Source of the DNA: Diphasiastrum complanatum | Taxonomy: Eukaryota; Streptophyta; Lycopodiopsida; Lycopodiales; Lycopodiaceae | Assembly: GCA_029204225.1 (NCBI GenBank) | Contig: CM055097.1 | Coordinates: 5,375,125-5,439,124 of the forward strand | Length of the DNA stretch: 64,000 nt | Direction of reading: 5' to 3' | Shown: positions 53,119 through 64,000 of the stretch, piece by piece | Layout of the letters: each line of letters starts with the position of its first letter | How positions within the stretch are numbered: position 1 is the stretch's first letter | Notes under the pieces: model-generated | Seen by the model: only the letters and a program-made list of their open reading frames with translations | Database searches by the model: none | Told to the model about the DNA's origin: nothing | Position numbers and translations under genes: made by a program

Positions 53119-55770
53119 CCGATGGAATGCACTCCAATTATTAAGAAAAATGCGAAAGTTGTAGAGAATGTTGTAGCAATAGTTAGAGAATTGAGAATGA
53201 ATAATCATATGAATATAGATTTGTGGGTGGATGGATCAATTTATCCTAATGATCTAACTACCAATTTGTGTCCAGATTTTAAGTCCGTAACTCATCTTTT
53301 CAGATATGTATGTGAAGGAAATAGCGGATTACTTGAATATTGTCAAAGGTTGCGAGATATTGGAATGCATAGCATATCTTGTCTGAATCAACAATTATAG
53401 TTTTCTAATCAACAATTGCAACATGCAAATCAACAATTGCTTCATTATGTGCAATACACTAGTGCTGAAAACAATGCACTCAAGAATGCTATGTCAGAGT
53501 TGAATGCTACTTCCACTACTCTTCGAGGATCAAACCAAGAAATGTTAGAATCCATGGAAAAGTTGCGATTCGAGAGTTTAAAATCTGTTGTTGATCTAAA
53601 AGCTATCAATAAGACAATGATGAAGAGAAAAAAAAAAGAGAGTACTAATGAAGAATATTGATGACCTATCTACACATAGCGGTAATCAGAAAAAAAGAAT
53701 CTGAACATTCAAGTATGTTGTCATCTAAACTGTTTATTTGATTTGTATATGTCATTTAAGTTTGATTTGCACTTGATAACATGGATTATTTATTTATTAA
53801 ACATAATTTGAGTTTCATACGTTCCTTGCAGCTCATGTTTGGTGGCAGAGAACTATTTAACAGATCATTCATGCATTGGATCATCTTTAAGTCATGTTTT
53901 ACCAAGAAAGTCAGCAAAGGAAATGGTAAAAAATGTTCGGTTTGAAAAAATGAAAAATGAAATTATAGAGACTGTTTTGATTAAGTTTCAATCATACTTG
54001 GATGCAAATGTGATACAAGGTGCATGTGATGTATCTGGATTTAGCAGAAATGCTTATTCTACTTTTTTTAAAATAGTTAAAGAAGCTTTATCCCAAGTGA
54101 TGGTGAAGAAAATTAATCTTTCGCGTCCATATCGAGTAAGATTAGCTAGACATTTTTATAATGACAGAATGTTCAAAGTAGTTGGCCAACCACTTCATAT
54201 AACTGAATTATACAAATCAAAATATGGTGAGCTCAATTACAACGATTGCAATAATATTTTCCTTGATATTGAAAATGTTCTAAAATACATTATTCGATTC
54301 TATAAACTAGAAGAACATCAAGTAAATGGAAAGATCATTATTGTAATAAAATTGGATGAATCTGAAATCATCAAGGGTCAGAAGTTGAAACGTGTGAGTG
54401 TCACTTTGATGAACAAAATTTCAGATACAGATGATCGAACGTTTAGTGTTCAATCGGAAAATCACATATGGTGGTTGGCGGCATTCCAGGTGTACATTTC
54501 AATTTTCATTTAGAATATCTATATTAACAATTCATACCTTGCCAGTTTTTATTGACATGTGATGCATTACTTGTTTCTCTACAGGTCTTGAAAGAGGACC
54601 ATAAAATACTATCATGGATATTTTCAAGAACAAACTATGGCGAGATTATAAAGAGACATTTGGAGGGTGAGAAATTTACAGTCGAAAACCATGGAAGTTT
54701 TCAAATTCAATGGCACCTTGCAAGGGATTTGAAAACATTAAAATGTATGTATAATGTCTCTCATGGGGCAACATCAAAGCATCCATGTCTTTATTGCATG
54801 AAAGATTGCTACAATATGAATTTGGGACGATCAACAAACACTGGCCCAACACGAGAAGCTGAAGATCCAAATACAAAAAGTGTTCTGCCAATTCCATTAA
54901 AATACGTTCACATATGCACATTGCATGCTGAGGTTCGTATTGTTGAAAAACTAATTTACCTGCATATTCTACTAGCATGGAATTATAAACCAGAGTCAGT
55001 GGCTAAAGCAGCATTTAGGAGGTTGGAAATAGTTCTGTCAAATGCAGGACTACATAAAGGGAATGTCACAATTTAAAAAGTGATACACTCTCAGGAAGAA
55101 AAGGAAACATTCCTAATAAGCCATCAATCGGAGGTGCTAAAGCAAGAAGATTTTTATCCAATCACACATGCAAAGAATCAAGTGTCAGATATGAAATTTG
55201 GAGAGAAATTGTTCAAGCCACACGAACATTGGAAGGAAGTAATCGAGTGGAAAAGAGACAAGTGTGGACCAACTTAGACAAACTCATAGGTGTTATCAGG
55301 AAAGAAAACCTATCATCAGAAGATATGAGGACTTTGCAAAATCATTGCACCACATTTGTAAAATCTGTACATGATTGTTGGGGAAAAGACAACGTTACTC
55401 ATTACATGGTGCTAATCTATATCATTATCTGGTACTTTTCTCATTCAGACTTATATTTTTTTCTACTGATGTAACTAATCAAAACTATTGTTTGCAGCAC
55501 ATCCTTCTTCATCATGCAACTTATTTTGCAAAGGAATATGAGAGCTTAAGTATCTGGTCATCACAAGGCATGAAAAAATCTCATTGGCAAGCAAGGGGAG
55601 CATTTCATAGAGCTACAAATCATGGAGGACACAATTCAAGAAATAAATATTTAGTTCAACTTTTGTAGTGGTGTTACAGAAGAGCACAATTTAGATATCA
55701 AGCTAAAAACTCGCCAAGTAGTACGATATTTCGAAAGGCATTCAAATTCATTACAAAAGAGAGATCCTTG
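53119..55770 (+). pseudogene. Transposase (copy C/D)
   Basis: Exon 1 53,119-53,712: D-L-W-V-D-G-S-I-Y-P, coiled coil; TAG at 53,398 and a frameshift in the A run near 53,630. Exon 2 53,832-54,489: QGACDVSG, KLDESEIIKGQK, FSVQSENHIWWLAAFQ. Exon 3 54,585-55,408: VSHGATSKHPCLYCM, VHICTLHAEVR, NAGLHKGN; TAA at 55,074 and a frameshift near 55,090; ends CWGKDNVTHYM. Exon 4 55,498-55,770: LSIWSSQ, KSHWQAR, a TAG at 55,666 where copy B has CAG (Gln), then RRAQFRYQ; natural stop TAA at about 55,770. Roughly 780 codons in all. Splice sites agree with copy B (exon ends ATTCAA|GT, TTCCAG|GT, TACATG|GT). The DDE-like role is inferred from conserved acidic residues and the paired Cys. Confidence 0.72.
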
Positions 55771-55825
55771 TAATATATCAAAAATCTATTACAGAAAATT
55801 ATTTAAGTATCATCATCATCCTCTT

Positions 55826-57345
55826 CAAGATTCAGACGGATGGTATTGTCATGAAGATAAAATCTTCTTTCATATGGATCCAAAAATTCTAAATTTTTCA
55901 TCTTGCTCATATCAATGTAACCCAAACAAAAGGGCCATTGCCGATGATCTTTTGGTAGTCTCATTGGGAGTATAACCCAATATCTTAATAGCCAAATCTC
56001 TCTTCATAAAAATATTTTATATGTTCATCTTGCGTACTTATGGCCTCCTAAACAAACTGATAATGATTTGATGGCCATAATGACAGTGGTTGCATATGGA
56101 TTATAAGATGAATGATATATACAAATCTCATTATTTTGAAAGTTTTTCAAATAATGAGATAGAGAAACATCTTTTCTCCCAGCTGATACACCTCAGACGC
56201 CTCCATGTCTCATACCAAAAGCATCTATTTCAATAGCATTCTATAAACGAGAAAAAAAAAAATTTAGAATGATACATAACACTGCAAACTCAATAAGAAA
56301 ACTGAACAATATCAATACCAATAAGAAATAAGAAAACTGAACAATATCAATACCAATATAATATCTACTTATTAGATCACAATCATCGTAATCAATAACG
56401 TTTGCTCTGCTGATATCATGTCCTCCAATGGCCTCTACATTTTCGAAGGGATATATCTAGCCCTAGGGGGATATCTTTTTTGAAATTCCAAAAATTCCTC
56501 CTCTGTAGGCAAAGTCTTTTCATAGGCTTTAGATTTTTCAATCATGGTCTCCAAGGCCTCATTGCCAAATTTTCAATTGCCATCTTTATCATAATCTATC
56601 TCACTTTCAAGGTCATCATATAAGTAATCAACAATGTCAGAAAATTATGATAAATTTTGAGCAAAAATTGAGAGAATTTCGTCCTCTCTCAGATTCAATA
56701 CATCTTCTATATCATTAAATGAAATATAACATTAATTATTTATAAAATATAAAGGAACATCGAGTAGAGTTAATTGATTAACAAAAGATACAAATGAGAA
56801 GAGAATCGGAGAGGATTATAGAATGAGGGAGAGTTTTTTAATAATCTGAAGTCGTAGAAGCTTCAGCTTCAACCCCTATATCAGTATCTGCATCATTTAC
56901 ATCAACTGAAGCAGGTGCAGATGTTTCGATCAATGGAACAGTTGAAGATTCAACAGACTCATCATCTGGAATTTCAGCAGATATGTAGAACACAAAAGCC
57001 ATTCCTTTGATTAGAAGGTGACATATTCTTTTGTGGATATCACAGTATATATTTCTTTTGAAATAGTCATGCAGGTTAGAGTACTTTTTATTGTGTTTAT
57101 TGGGAATGTACAAGGTCTTGAAAATGAACGAAACAAAAATTATCTATATCCATGACAAGAGTACTAATAATCTGAAAAAAAAAATTATCAAGATAAGAAA
57201 ATGAATTTAAACGATTCTCATAAACTAGCTTAGTGATATCGAAGGGAGCAAAAAAAATACTAGCAATATACTCTAATTTGTCAGATGGAATGTCACTGGT
57301 ATTAAAAAATCCATAAGTTTGTCATCTGAGGCCATGGAGGAACTA
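55826..57345 (-). pseudogene. Gene Y (copy C/D), unknown protein
   Basis: On the minus strand: S-D-K-L-E-Y-I-A...N-R-L-N-S-F-S-Y-L-D-N (about 57,310-57,190), then GMAFVFYISAEIPDDESVES (57,008-56,945) and an acidic Ser/Thr/Val-rich stretch to 56,841. Next come DIEDVLNLREDEILSIF (56,715-56,665), ALETMIEKSKAYEK and EEEFLEF, AIEIDAFGMRHGG (about 56,240-56,195), SLSHYLKNF, ATTVIMAIKSLS, GHKY, and finally GYIDMSK...FLDPYERR.YLHD after a frameshift. Order and content match copy B. Stops and frameshifts throughout. No known domain. It sits convergent to the transposase with only about 55 bases between them. Confidence 0.6.
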
Positions 57346-57357
57346 GCCATATTGAAT

Positions 57358-60075
57358 CCGATATCGGTTCAACGCGTCAGATAAATATCGGTAGAGGAAT
57401 AAAGCAAAGTGTACGCGCTGATCCGATATGGTAAGGCCGAGAATGAAATTTTTCAAAAAGCACTGGTCGAAAGTGGCTAATATCGATTCAACGCGCCTGA
57501 ATGAATACGAGCATGCACAACAAGGGATGGCGCGCATCGATTTGTTATCGGGAGAACGAAAAAAAACAAGAAAGAGAGTTCAGAAAGATTACGGAATCAA
57601 AATATAGAAATCGGTGCACATATATATAGCCAATTCCTGTTGATCACAGCCATACATTTGTCAAATAACGAATTGTGATTTACAGCCTATATTTATCCAC
57701 CAATCAGAATGAGACTAATTTGTACCTACGTCGAAATACATTAACTAGTCTAGTACTAGATTCAACGAATCATCATTAGCCCTGCGTCAGAATACATTAA
57801 ATAGACAATCACTAACCTCCTAGAATAATCATGAAAAAAATTATAAACAATTGATTAATGGATATCATTGAAAAACGTGAACGAGGAGAATTATTACAAT
57901 CTCTCGTCCTATTTAATCACTATAAAGACGAAAATTTTTCTTTTGAGATATTGTTCATTCAGAATATTTTTATAGGTCTTTCATTATGCGTTCCAGTATG
58001 ATTTTTCTGCGTATGGGATATCGGATCAACGCGTCTGGCAGACGATGTATTTGCTGCATTTGGACTGCGCATGTCGAATCGCTATTCCAGGACTAAAATA
58101 TTATCAAAATTTTTAAACTATTGGATCCTATATGCATGATCAAAGCTTGATTCAGAAGACTCTTCATACTGGCCAAAGTTATGCAGAATCTATCGAATCA
58201 AGCTCTGATCATTTATATTGCGTCCAATATCGAATGAGCGCGCGAGAATACATACTATGGTTGTCAAATTCTTTATATGCGCATTGATTAGCTATCGGGT
58301 GAAAATCTGGCCTTTGGAATTTTCCAAAATTATAATTATTGGATATAAAAAAGGTCTTATATTTAAAGCTTAAAGTTGTCAATTTCAACATTAAATGGTA
58401 GAAGTGTGACTAATTGTAGATGTGACCATACTTTATTTGAAATTAGTTCTGGTTAATTCGATATAAAATAATCATTTTGATGACTGATGGATATTTAGAT
58501 TGATTTGATTGACAAGCCTCTCAGTAATCATCATCGTAATACGAACCACCACGTTTGCAAACCACCACGTTTGCAATCATTTCTGATTTTCTCTATATAA
58601 ACTGATTGACAATGCTGAAATTTTTTTGTGCAGATGTGAGATGGATGGTAACGGCAATTGAGGTGATGCACACAACATATGAGGATTTCTAGGTGAAATT
58701 TTTTTCTGATACTGTTGTTGCAGCGGTCCATGCCAAGAGGGTGACCATCATGTCCAAGGATTTCAACATTGTGTTCAAGCTTCGGGATACATATGACAAG
58801 TTTACTGAATACTTTAGACCTGTTCCCTCCTCTCCTCCAAAACAAGATTCAGAGAGAAGAAACCGAAAGCAATCTCAACCAACTCGGCTTGTTATTCATA
58901 TACAGAGCGAGAGTGTTTCAAAGAAGAGGAGGTTTCTCGACCCTCCATCTAAAGCAAGGGATTTTTCCAAGCCATCTCCTCTGAATATTATTCTTTCTTC
59001 TAGGCATTCTCCTCCTGATTCTCCTCCTAAGTCTCTTTCTTCTCTTTCCACTCCATCTTTAACTTCTCCTGCTAAATCTTCCTCTCCTAACCAATCTCCA
59101 CCTCCTAAATCTCCTCCTTCTCCTAAACAAATATTAGTTCCCCTCCTCTTGTTGTTGGAAGCGATTTAGATGATTTTGTTAGTGTAAAGGTAGAATCAAT
59201 CTTGAATGACAATTCTTTGTGGTTTATCAATGTTACTTCCGTCACCCCCTGCACTTGCTTTTGTAAATAGTTCTCAATATGTACAATACGACCAATTGTT
59301 AAACACGTATCTTAAAGATTTAGGTCCTCGATACAGTTTTAGGATGCCGAAGACCAATGCTGGTCTCCCCCTTTCTAGTTTAGATACTGGTGAATTAGAA
59401 AGTAGGGATAAAATGCCAGGGGACAATGTAGGAGGTGGGGCAATTCAGTACTATATGGAGTTCTTCCAGACCCTATTGTTTATAGATGTTGCATTGTTTT
59501 CCCTTCAATTCATGGCAGCATTTGATTTCCCTGATTTCAAAAGTTTGCACGATGATATGTTCCAATACGTCAGACTGGGGACTCCAATTTTCATGCTACC
59601 ATACATAACAAAGTAAGTGTCTATTTGTCAGATTTTATTTTATTGAATTTTTCATATGAATTTTCATTTCACATTGATTCTCATAAATTTCTTGTTTTCT
59701 GATTTCAGTAATCATTGGAGCTTATATGTGTTTTCCCTGTACGTCAATGATGAGGGTGTGTGTAATCCAGTTTTGTTTGAAGATGAATTCTATTACATAC
59801 ACACACACACACACACAATTGTCAGGACCCATATACAAAAAATACTGGAACTCTTTTCAGTACCAAATGCAAAAGCATACTCAAAGTTGAAAATGGTTGA
59901 TGCAGGTTATAAATTTTTCAATATCGGTTTAATGAGACCTTGTAGTTATTGATTGGCTTATATTCCAACATGCGCGCTGATCCGATATTCAATCAAAAAA
60001 ATTTGATATCGGTTCGACGCACGTTTGTTTCCGTTGTAGATTTTATTCTTACATCCTGCGCCTTGATCCGATATC
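57358..60075. repeat. Iterated ~18-bp motif GATATCGGWTCAACGCGYC around gene U
   Basis: About nine copies in both orientations: 57,358-57,380, 57,413-57,430 (rev), 57,479-57,500, near 57,531-57,550 (rev, weak), 58,017-58,038, 58,222-58,245 (weak), 59,972-59,988 (rev), 60,005-60,020, 60,057-60,075 (rev). They lie in the gap upstream of the H3 reading and in introns of gene U. I did not see this motif elsewhere in the window. Confidence 0.7.
58634..59168 (+). pseudogene. Gene U, H3 fold and Pro/Ser linker (copy C/D)
   Basis: After an acceptor TTTTTGTGCAG (58,633) the reading starts D-V-R-W-M-V-T-A-I-E-V-M-H-T-T-Y-E-D-F, i.e. the H3 alpha-2 helix, followed by TAG (58,690-58,692; copy A has CAG). 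It continues K-F-F-S-D-T-V-V-A-A-V, HAKRVTIMSKD and KLRDTYDK. It then runs on without a stop into a basic linker and an S-P-P-K/D-S-P-P-rich tail to 59,168. Thus the histone fold is N-terminal and fused, not free-standing. The N-tail and alpha-1 exon were not found upstream and may be lost. Compared with canonical H3, L1-alpha-3 (HAKRVTIMPKD) is best conserved. Confidence 0.85.
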
Positions 60076-60482
60076 TCATAATGTTCAAATTTGGATTCTA
60101 CAGTCCTCCCAGCGGTTGATTCAGTCAGCTATGTCTGGTATACCGTATACAATGCCAAACACTTGTTTAATTGGCTTGCATTACAAGATGGACTTCCAAA
60201 TCTGAAAGATGTAATATTCGATTAATTACTTTTATATGTATTTTTCTGTTTTTTCATATACAAACTCCTATTAACTAATTTTTAATTGATTACATTTAAC
60301 TGTGTTTATGTTTTTTTTTTCAGTTTAAATGCCCGAAGGTCTCCCCAATGGAGATAATGCACTTCAGACAGGAGACCATAAAGCTTGTGATGAAAAATTC
60401 ATATCCAGTTGCAGTGGCCGAGTGTTCTCCACCCAAGCTACTTCCAACGAGAGAAACGGATTTAGAGATCATAGATAGTTGA
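59206..60482 (+). pseudogene. Gene U, C48 Ulp1-type protease domain (copy C/D)
   Basis: Exon to 59,614: NVGGGAIQYYMEFF and IFMLPYIT (the typical start of the domain). Donor ACAAA|GTAAGT joins acceptor TTTCAG (59,708) to give NNHWSLYVFSL, with catalytic His at 59,713-59,715. Next VCNPV and a (CA)n interruption at 59,800-59,817. The nucleophile region after an acceptor near 60,101 reads V-D-S-V-S-Y-V-W-Y where copy A has I-D-S-F-S-C-G-C-Y, so Cys has become Tyr (60,130-60,132). The last exon (60,324-60,482) reads FKCPK...FRQETIKL and stops TGA after IIDS. C48 enzymes cleave SUMO-like conjugates; this copy should be inactive. Confidence 0.75.
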
Positions 60483-61319
60483 TTCTGTTTAAAAATTCGT
60501 CTCACTTGATGTGAATGAGACACATGTACAGAAAATTTTAATAGAAATATACTTACAGTTTTTCTATGGTTGTTCTCACTTGTTAATTTTTCTCTTATCA
60601 ATTTAGGTTATGATTCATTCATCTTCAATTTCTTCTATTTTTTGACATGTTTGTTTTTCATTGTCTTGGTCTGCCTTGTCTTTACCATGGTCTTTTTTGG
60701 ATAAGTTCAGAATGATTATCTGATCGAACCTTTTCCACAACCAATCCAAACATGTGACATTAGTTCACTTAGATTTGTTGCAGCAAAGCTTTGATCAGAT
60801 CATCATCTGAACATATCCAAATATGCCAAGACAAGGACAATACAGACCAAGGCAATGAAGACAAAAAATACAACCGATATATACGAGACTTCAACAAGGG
60901 CAAGCGTCAATTGTAGTGATCACTAGGGTTCAAGTGACTGAATATCTCCCCAATGGAGATAGTGCATTTCCTGCAGGAGACAATGAATCTTGCTATAGAA
61001 AACTCATATTATCCAGTTGCAATTACATTGTGTTTTGCACCATGGAAATGGAGATCATAGAAATGGAAGAGCCTCATAGAAAAAGTGGTTCATATATTTT
61101 CAAAAATGATGTATACAAAAAATTGTATTACATAATACAAAATTCCATAGCTCATAATCTATGGATCTTCAATTTCGCTGGATGTTCCAATATCTTTGCA
61201 TTTTATATGCTCTTCGTGCCTTACTCTTACTTGCACAAGAGAAATTGTTTTAGTTATATATTTTATGAAATTGATTCACTTAGAAATAGAAAAAAAAAAT
61301 TATTTATATATGGCATAAC

Positions 61320-62502
61320 GTACCTTTACACAATTCAATCAAAATTGATAGTATTGAGGTAGATCGAATTGCAACATGTCTAGTTTTGATCGAATGTGAT
61401 TGAGACACCAATCTTCCTCGACCTCAACCATTGCAAGAATGTTGTCATTTCTTTTCACTGTTATCTGAAGTTGCTCTTGAGGGTTTATACCAAAATCTTG
61501 ATCAAGTGGCTTGTAAACATTTTTGCATTTAATCCATCTTCTATAATATAGCAACAAAGTGAGCATTTGTTTTTCAATGTGATATCTAAATGTCATGGAT
61601 GAGTAACATACTTTGCACTCAACTTGCTGATTTTGTTTTGTATCCCAACCATCATCCAACAACTCGGCGATTATATCAGCACTCAAGTCCTTACAAATTA
61701 ACATTGTTTTCGTTCTCCGAACATTGCATTTGAAAAAAAAAATCTACAAAAATAGAAAAAGATAGATACTAAATCTATTATTTTTTGATCCAGTGCTACA
61801 TTTTAATATACTCTAAATATCAATATATAGCCTAGATCAAAAACTTTCTAAAATTGCTGCATCAAGGGATATTCATTCCTCACTCAAAAAATTTGGTAGA
61901 GGATATGGCTCTAATCTATCAACTAAACCATTTCTATCAGGAAAATAGGTGTGATCATAAAAAAAAACTCCTGACTCTAAAAGTGATTTTGGGGAACGAC
62001 CTTTATATTGTAAAATATCGATATCCGAATGTATGACATCGATTATTCCTACAATCGATTAAACTGATTTCCATTCAAAGAAATTTGATGGATACAAATC
62101 TGTAAAACCAACAAAAACATCTCAAGACAAATATAATTTATAGAAAATGCTAAATCTAAAAAAATTGAATCTGAAAACTTACAGTTGCATTTCCTTCTAT
62201 CATTTGGATTCAGATCATGAATGTTGAGCTCATTGTGAAGATAAGCATGCTGAACTAAACCTTTCGTGACAGATTGACCGGCAGGTGATACTTTAAAATC
62301 CATTATCTTGCCTTTTCAAGAGCTTCTATATATGTTATCCGATCTTTCTTTTTTTTCGGAATGAGCCTTTTGCAGAGGGATGCATCAAGATCCATTGATA
62401 TCTTCGATATATTCTCGGTATCCATTGATCTTCTGCATTTTTTTCATTGCAAATATTGATTGCATCAATGGTTCCTCTTGGTCTCCGATTATGTGTAGCC
62501 AT
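61320..62502 (-). pseudogene. Gene X (copy C/D)
   Basis: Minus strand. ATG 62,500-62,502, MATHNRRPRGTIDA; a frameshift in an A run near 62,350; then FKVSPAGQSV, HNELNIHDLNPNDRRKCNC, exon end GCAACT|GTAAGT at 62,183. A second exon (about 61,730-61,320) reads C-N-V...LICKDLSADIIAELLDDGW, V-E-C-K-V-C, FRYHIEKQM, RRW, ITVKRND, VEVEEDWCLNHIRSKL, FDLPQYYQF, then TGA and a donor near 61,324. It matches copy A block for block. Possible ubiquitin-like fold in the last ~70 residues; otherwise unknown. Its 5' end faces the element terminus, opposite to copy A. Confidence 0.62.
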
Positions 62503-62740
62503 TAGTCAAAAATACGAGTACGCAAGCTGAGATCGGAGAGAATGTAGAGATTGCGAGGTAAACCTAAGAATGGCAGGAAAATGAGAGATAGAATGAAGAA
62601 AATGAGAGGTATACCTATGAATGACAAGAAGTTCCTTAACTACAAGCATTAGTTAACCACAGTTTATGACTATTGACGTCAAATTAACCTCGCGTGAACA
62701 ATGACGGGCAACATAAGAGTATTCGGGCAGTAATTGTGGT

Positions 62741-62951
62741 CCAATCACAATTGTTTGTTCTGCCCGACGGGATATTTGAAAGTCACGAAAATTTGGCCGG
62801 GAAAGTTAAATACAATTTCCGTCCGTCAACCATTGTTACAATTCGTCACAGATGGACACCATTCATTGGGACACATAAGCATTGAAAGCGTGCGAAGTCA
62901 AAAATATCATCTTGCAAAAGGGCCCATTTTGAGTTCTAATATTTCCTAATG
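62741..62951 (+). repeat. Terminal block of transposon copy C/D
   Basis: Aligned with 22,381-22,590 by the ordered words CCAATCACA, CTGCCCGACGGG, ATTGGGACA, AAGTCAAAAA, CATCTTG, AAGGGCCC, CTAATG. Copia sequence starts right after it. Confidence 0.75.
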
Positions 62952-64000
62952 ATACAATTTTTGGAGCATATTGATTCAGACTGATATCTGAAAGTAAGTT
63001 TCTCAATGGTATTGTTTCCTTGTAGCTTGAGAAGCTGCGATATCAAGCTCGACTTCCAGAGTATCAAGTCGAGCTTCCTCCCGAGATCATGCGGTACTTG
63101 CACATAAGAGATACATCCAATAACTCATAAGTTTGATAAAGAAGGTTTGGAACCTGTCCAAACTTCATATGGTGTTTTGTTTGTGAGACCTTTAGTAGGA
63201 CATCTGTTCTGAATATAAGCTGTAGTGGAATAGCTTCATCCCAGAAGGACTTCAGAAGTGTCGCATGTGCTAGCATGCACTTTGTCGATTCGACTAAGGT
63301 TTTGTTCTTTCTCTCAGCAAGGGAATAGGAGGTAATGTATTGTTGCTCAATGCCATTGTTAAGACAATACTCCTTGAATTCGGTAGAGATGTATTCTCCC
63401 CTGTTGTCGGATCTCAATGCTTTGATTCTTTTACCAATTTGATTTTCTGCATGCTCTTTAAATTGTCAAAATATTTTGAAAGCCTTTGATTTTTGCTTAG
63501 TGAAATAAATAGTTGTTCTTCTCGAATATTCCTCAATGAAGGTAATAGAATGGACCACATATATTTGAATGAACAATGTCTAAGACATCTTTTGTTGCAT
63601 GCCTATGACTCGATCTAAAGGGAATCCTTGTCTGCTTTCCAAGGATGCAGCTATGACAGACACGGAGGTCGACTTTATCAAATGGATAGTCAAGATCAAG
63701 TGCTAGGGAGTGTCTGGACATTTTCGACAGATGTATGATTCAAGTGTCCTAATATTTGATGGTGCATAGTAATGCTTTATTAACAAGAACAAAGGTTTTC
63801 AAGGCTTGACTAGTATCAGAATAACAATGTGCCAATCTATATAAGTATCCATGCCTCTTGCCGTGAGTGTAAGGCTCTTATTTGTCCTATCAATAATTCG
63901 GCATCAATCAGATTCGAACTCTACTTTATGACCTAAATCAGTGACGCTACTTACTGATAACATATTTGTAGAGAGTTTAGGAACATAAAAAATATTTGAT
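62952..64000 (-). pseudogene. Copia pol fragment (integrase, with an RNase H scrap)
   Basis: 62,952-63,060 resembles the minus-strand copia RNase H at 24,110-24,180 (shared CAGACT.ATATCTGA and GTTTCTCAA words). From 63,064 to the window edge, the minus strand has integrase: an HHCC region (H-L-N-H, C-H-S-C-I-L-G-K), HSNICGPF, F-I-E-E-Y-S (Asp to Glu), R-S-D-N-R-G-E-Y-I-S and N-K-T-L-V-E. Broken by stops. The fragment continues past the window. Confidence 0.85.

Larger units (their letters stand above)
53119..62951 (+). mobile_element. H3-Ulp1 transposon, most complete copy (C/D)
   Basis: Gene order: transposase (+, 53,119-55,770), gene Y (-, 57,345-55,826), gene U = H3 plus C48 protease (+, 58,634-60,482), gene X (-, 62,502-61,320), terminal block to 62,951. 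Copies A and B support the same four genes. Coding parts have introns with GT-AG borders. The right neighbour is copia pol (-); the left is a LINE scrap, so the left terminus is missing. About 9.8 kb remains. Confidence 0.7.

Noticed and set aside
54676-54978. 100-codon minus-strand ORF
   Set aside because: Antisense shadow of transposase exon 3.
60916-61362. 148-codon plus-strand ORF between genes U and X of copy C/D
   Set aside because: Its first part repeats words from the last exon of gene U (CCCAATGGAGATA.TGCA, CAGGAGAC), so it looks like a partial exon duplication running into unrelated AT-rich sequence, not a gene.

Overview
This window is nuclear DNA of a land plant. It holds one clearly functional host gene, THIC (HMP-phosphate synthase, thiamin biosynthesis), on the minus strand at about 31.0-36.0 kb. 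The gene has a plastid-type N-terminus, introns, and a eukaryotic TPP riboswitch in its 3' UTR, an arrangement known from plants. Nearly everything else is decayed mobile DNA and AT-rich spacer. I cannot name the species; the transposon load and long AT-rich spacers suggest a large repeat-rich genome.

Layout: 0.3-3.3 kb, decayed gag-like coiled-coil ORF (+). 4.7-12.2 kb, a relative of it (-), split by a full-length Ty1/copia element with two LTRs (5,811-11,995). 13.0-15.1 kb, a third relative (-). 15.2-17.15 kb, copia fragments and an LTR. 17.15-22.59 kb, partial copy A of an unusual multi-gene DNA transposon. 22.6-25.9 kb, copia remnants (-). 26-31 kb, AT-rich spacer. 31.0-36.0 kb, THIC. 36-38 kb, spacer. 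38.0-39.05 kb, retroelement 3' end with an LTR. 39.08-43.64 kb, partial copy B of the DNA transposon. 45.4-50.5 kb, a chromodomain Ty3/gypsy element (+) meeting a gypsy gag-protease fragment (-). 50.9-51.7 kb, large dinucleotide arrays. 52.8-53.1 kb, LINE scrap (-). 53.12-62.95 kb, the most complete copy of the DNA transposon (copy C/D). 62.95-64 kb, copia integrase (-).

The notable system is the repeated DNA transposon. Comparing its three copies gives four genes: (1) a putative transposase with a zinc-ligand-like CxxC and acidic motifs; (2) gene Y, unknown; (3) gene U, a histone H3 (N-tail beginning VRTKQTAR plus the complete histone-fold core) joined through a Pro/Ser- or Gln-rich linker to a C48 (Ulp1/SUMO-protease type) domain; (4) gene X, a small protein beginning MA..NRRPR with a likely ubiquitin-like C-terminal region. 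A related terminal block ending CTAATG closes all three copies. Every copy is broken by stops and frameshifts, mostly of the C-to-T/G-to-A kind expected of methylated, silenced DNA. I know of no described transposon carrying an H3-Ulp1 fusion, but I could not search databases.

THIC can be assembled from three coding exons into an uninterrupted 679-residue protein. Its second intron uses a GC donor and is largely a degenerate 60-72 bp minisatellite. The 3' UTR has a spliced intron, a 40-codon ORF and the TPP aptamer followed by AATAAA, consistent with the known feedback control of THIC by riboswitch-directed alternative 3' processing.
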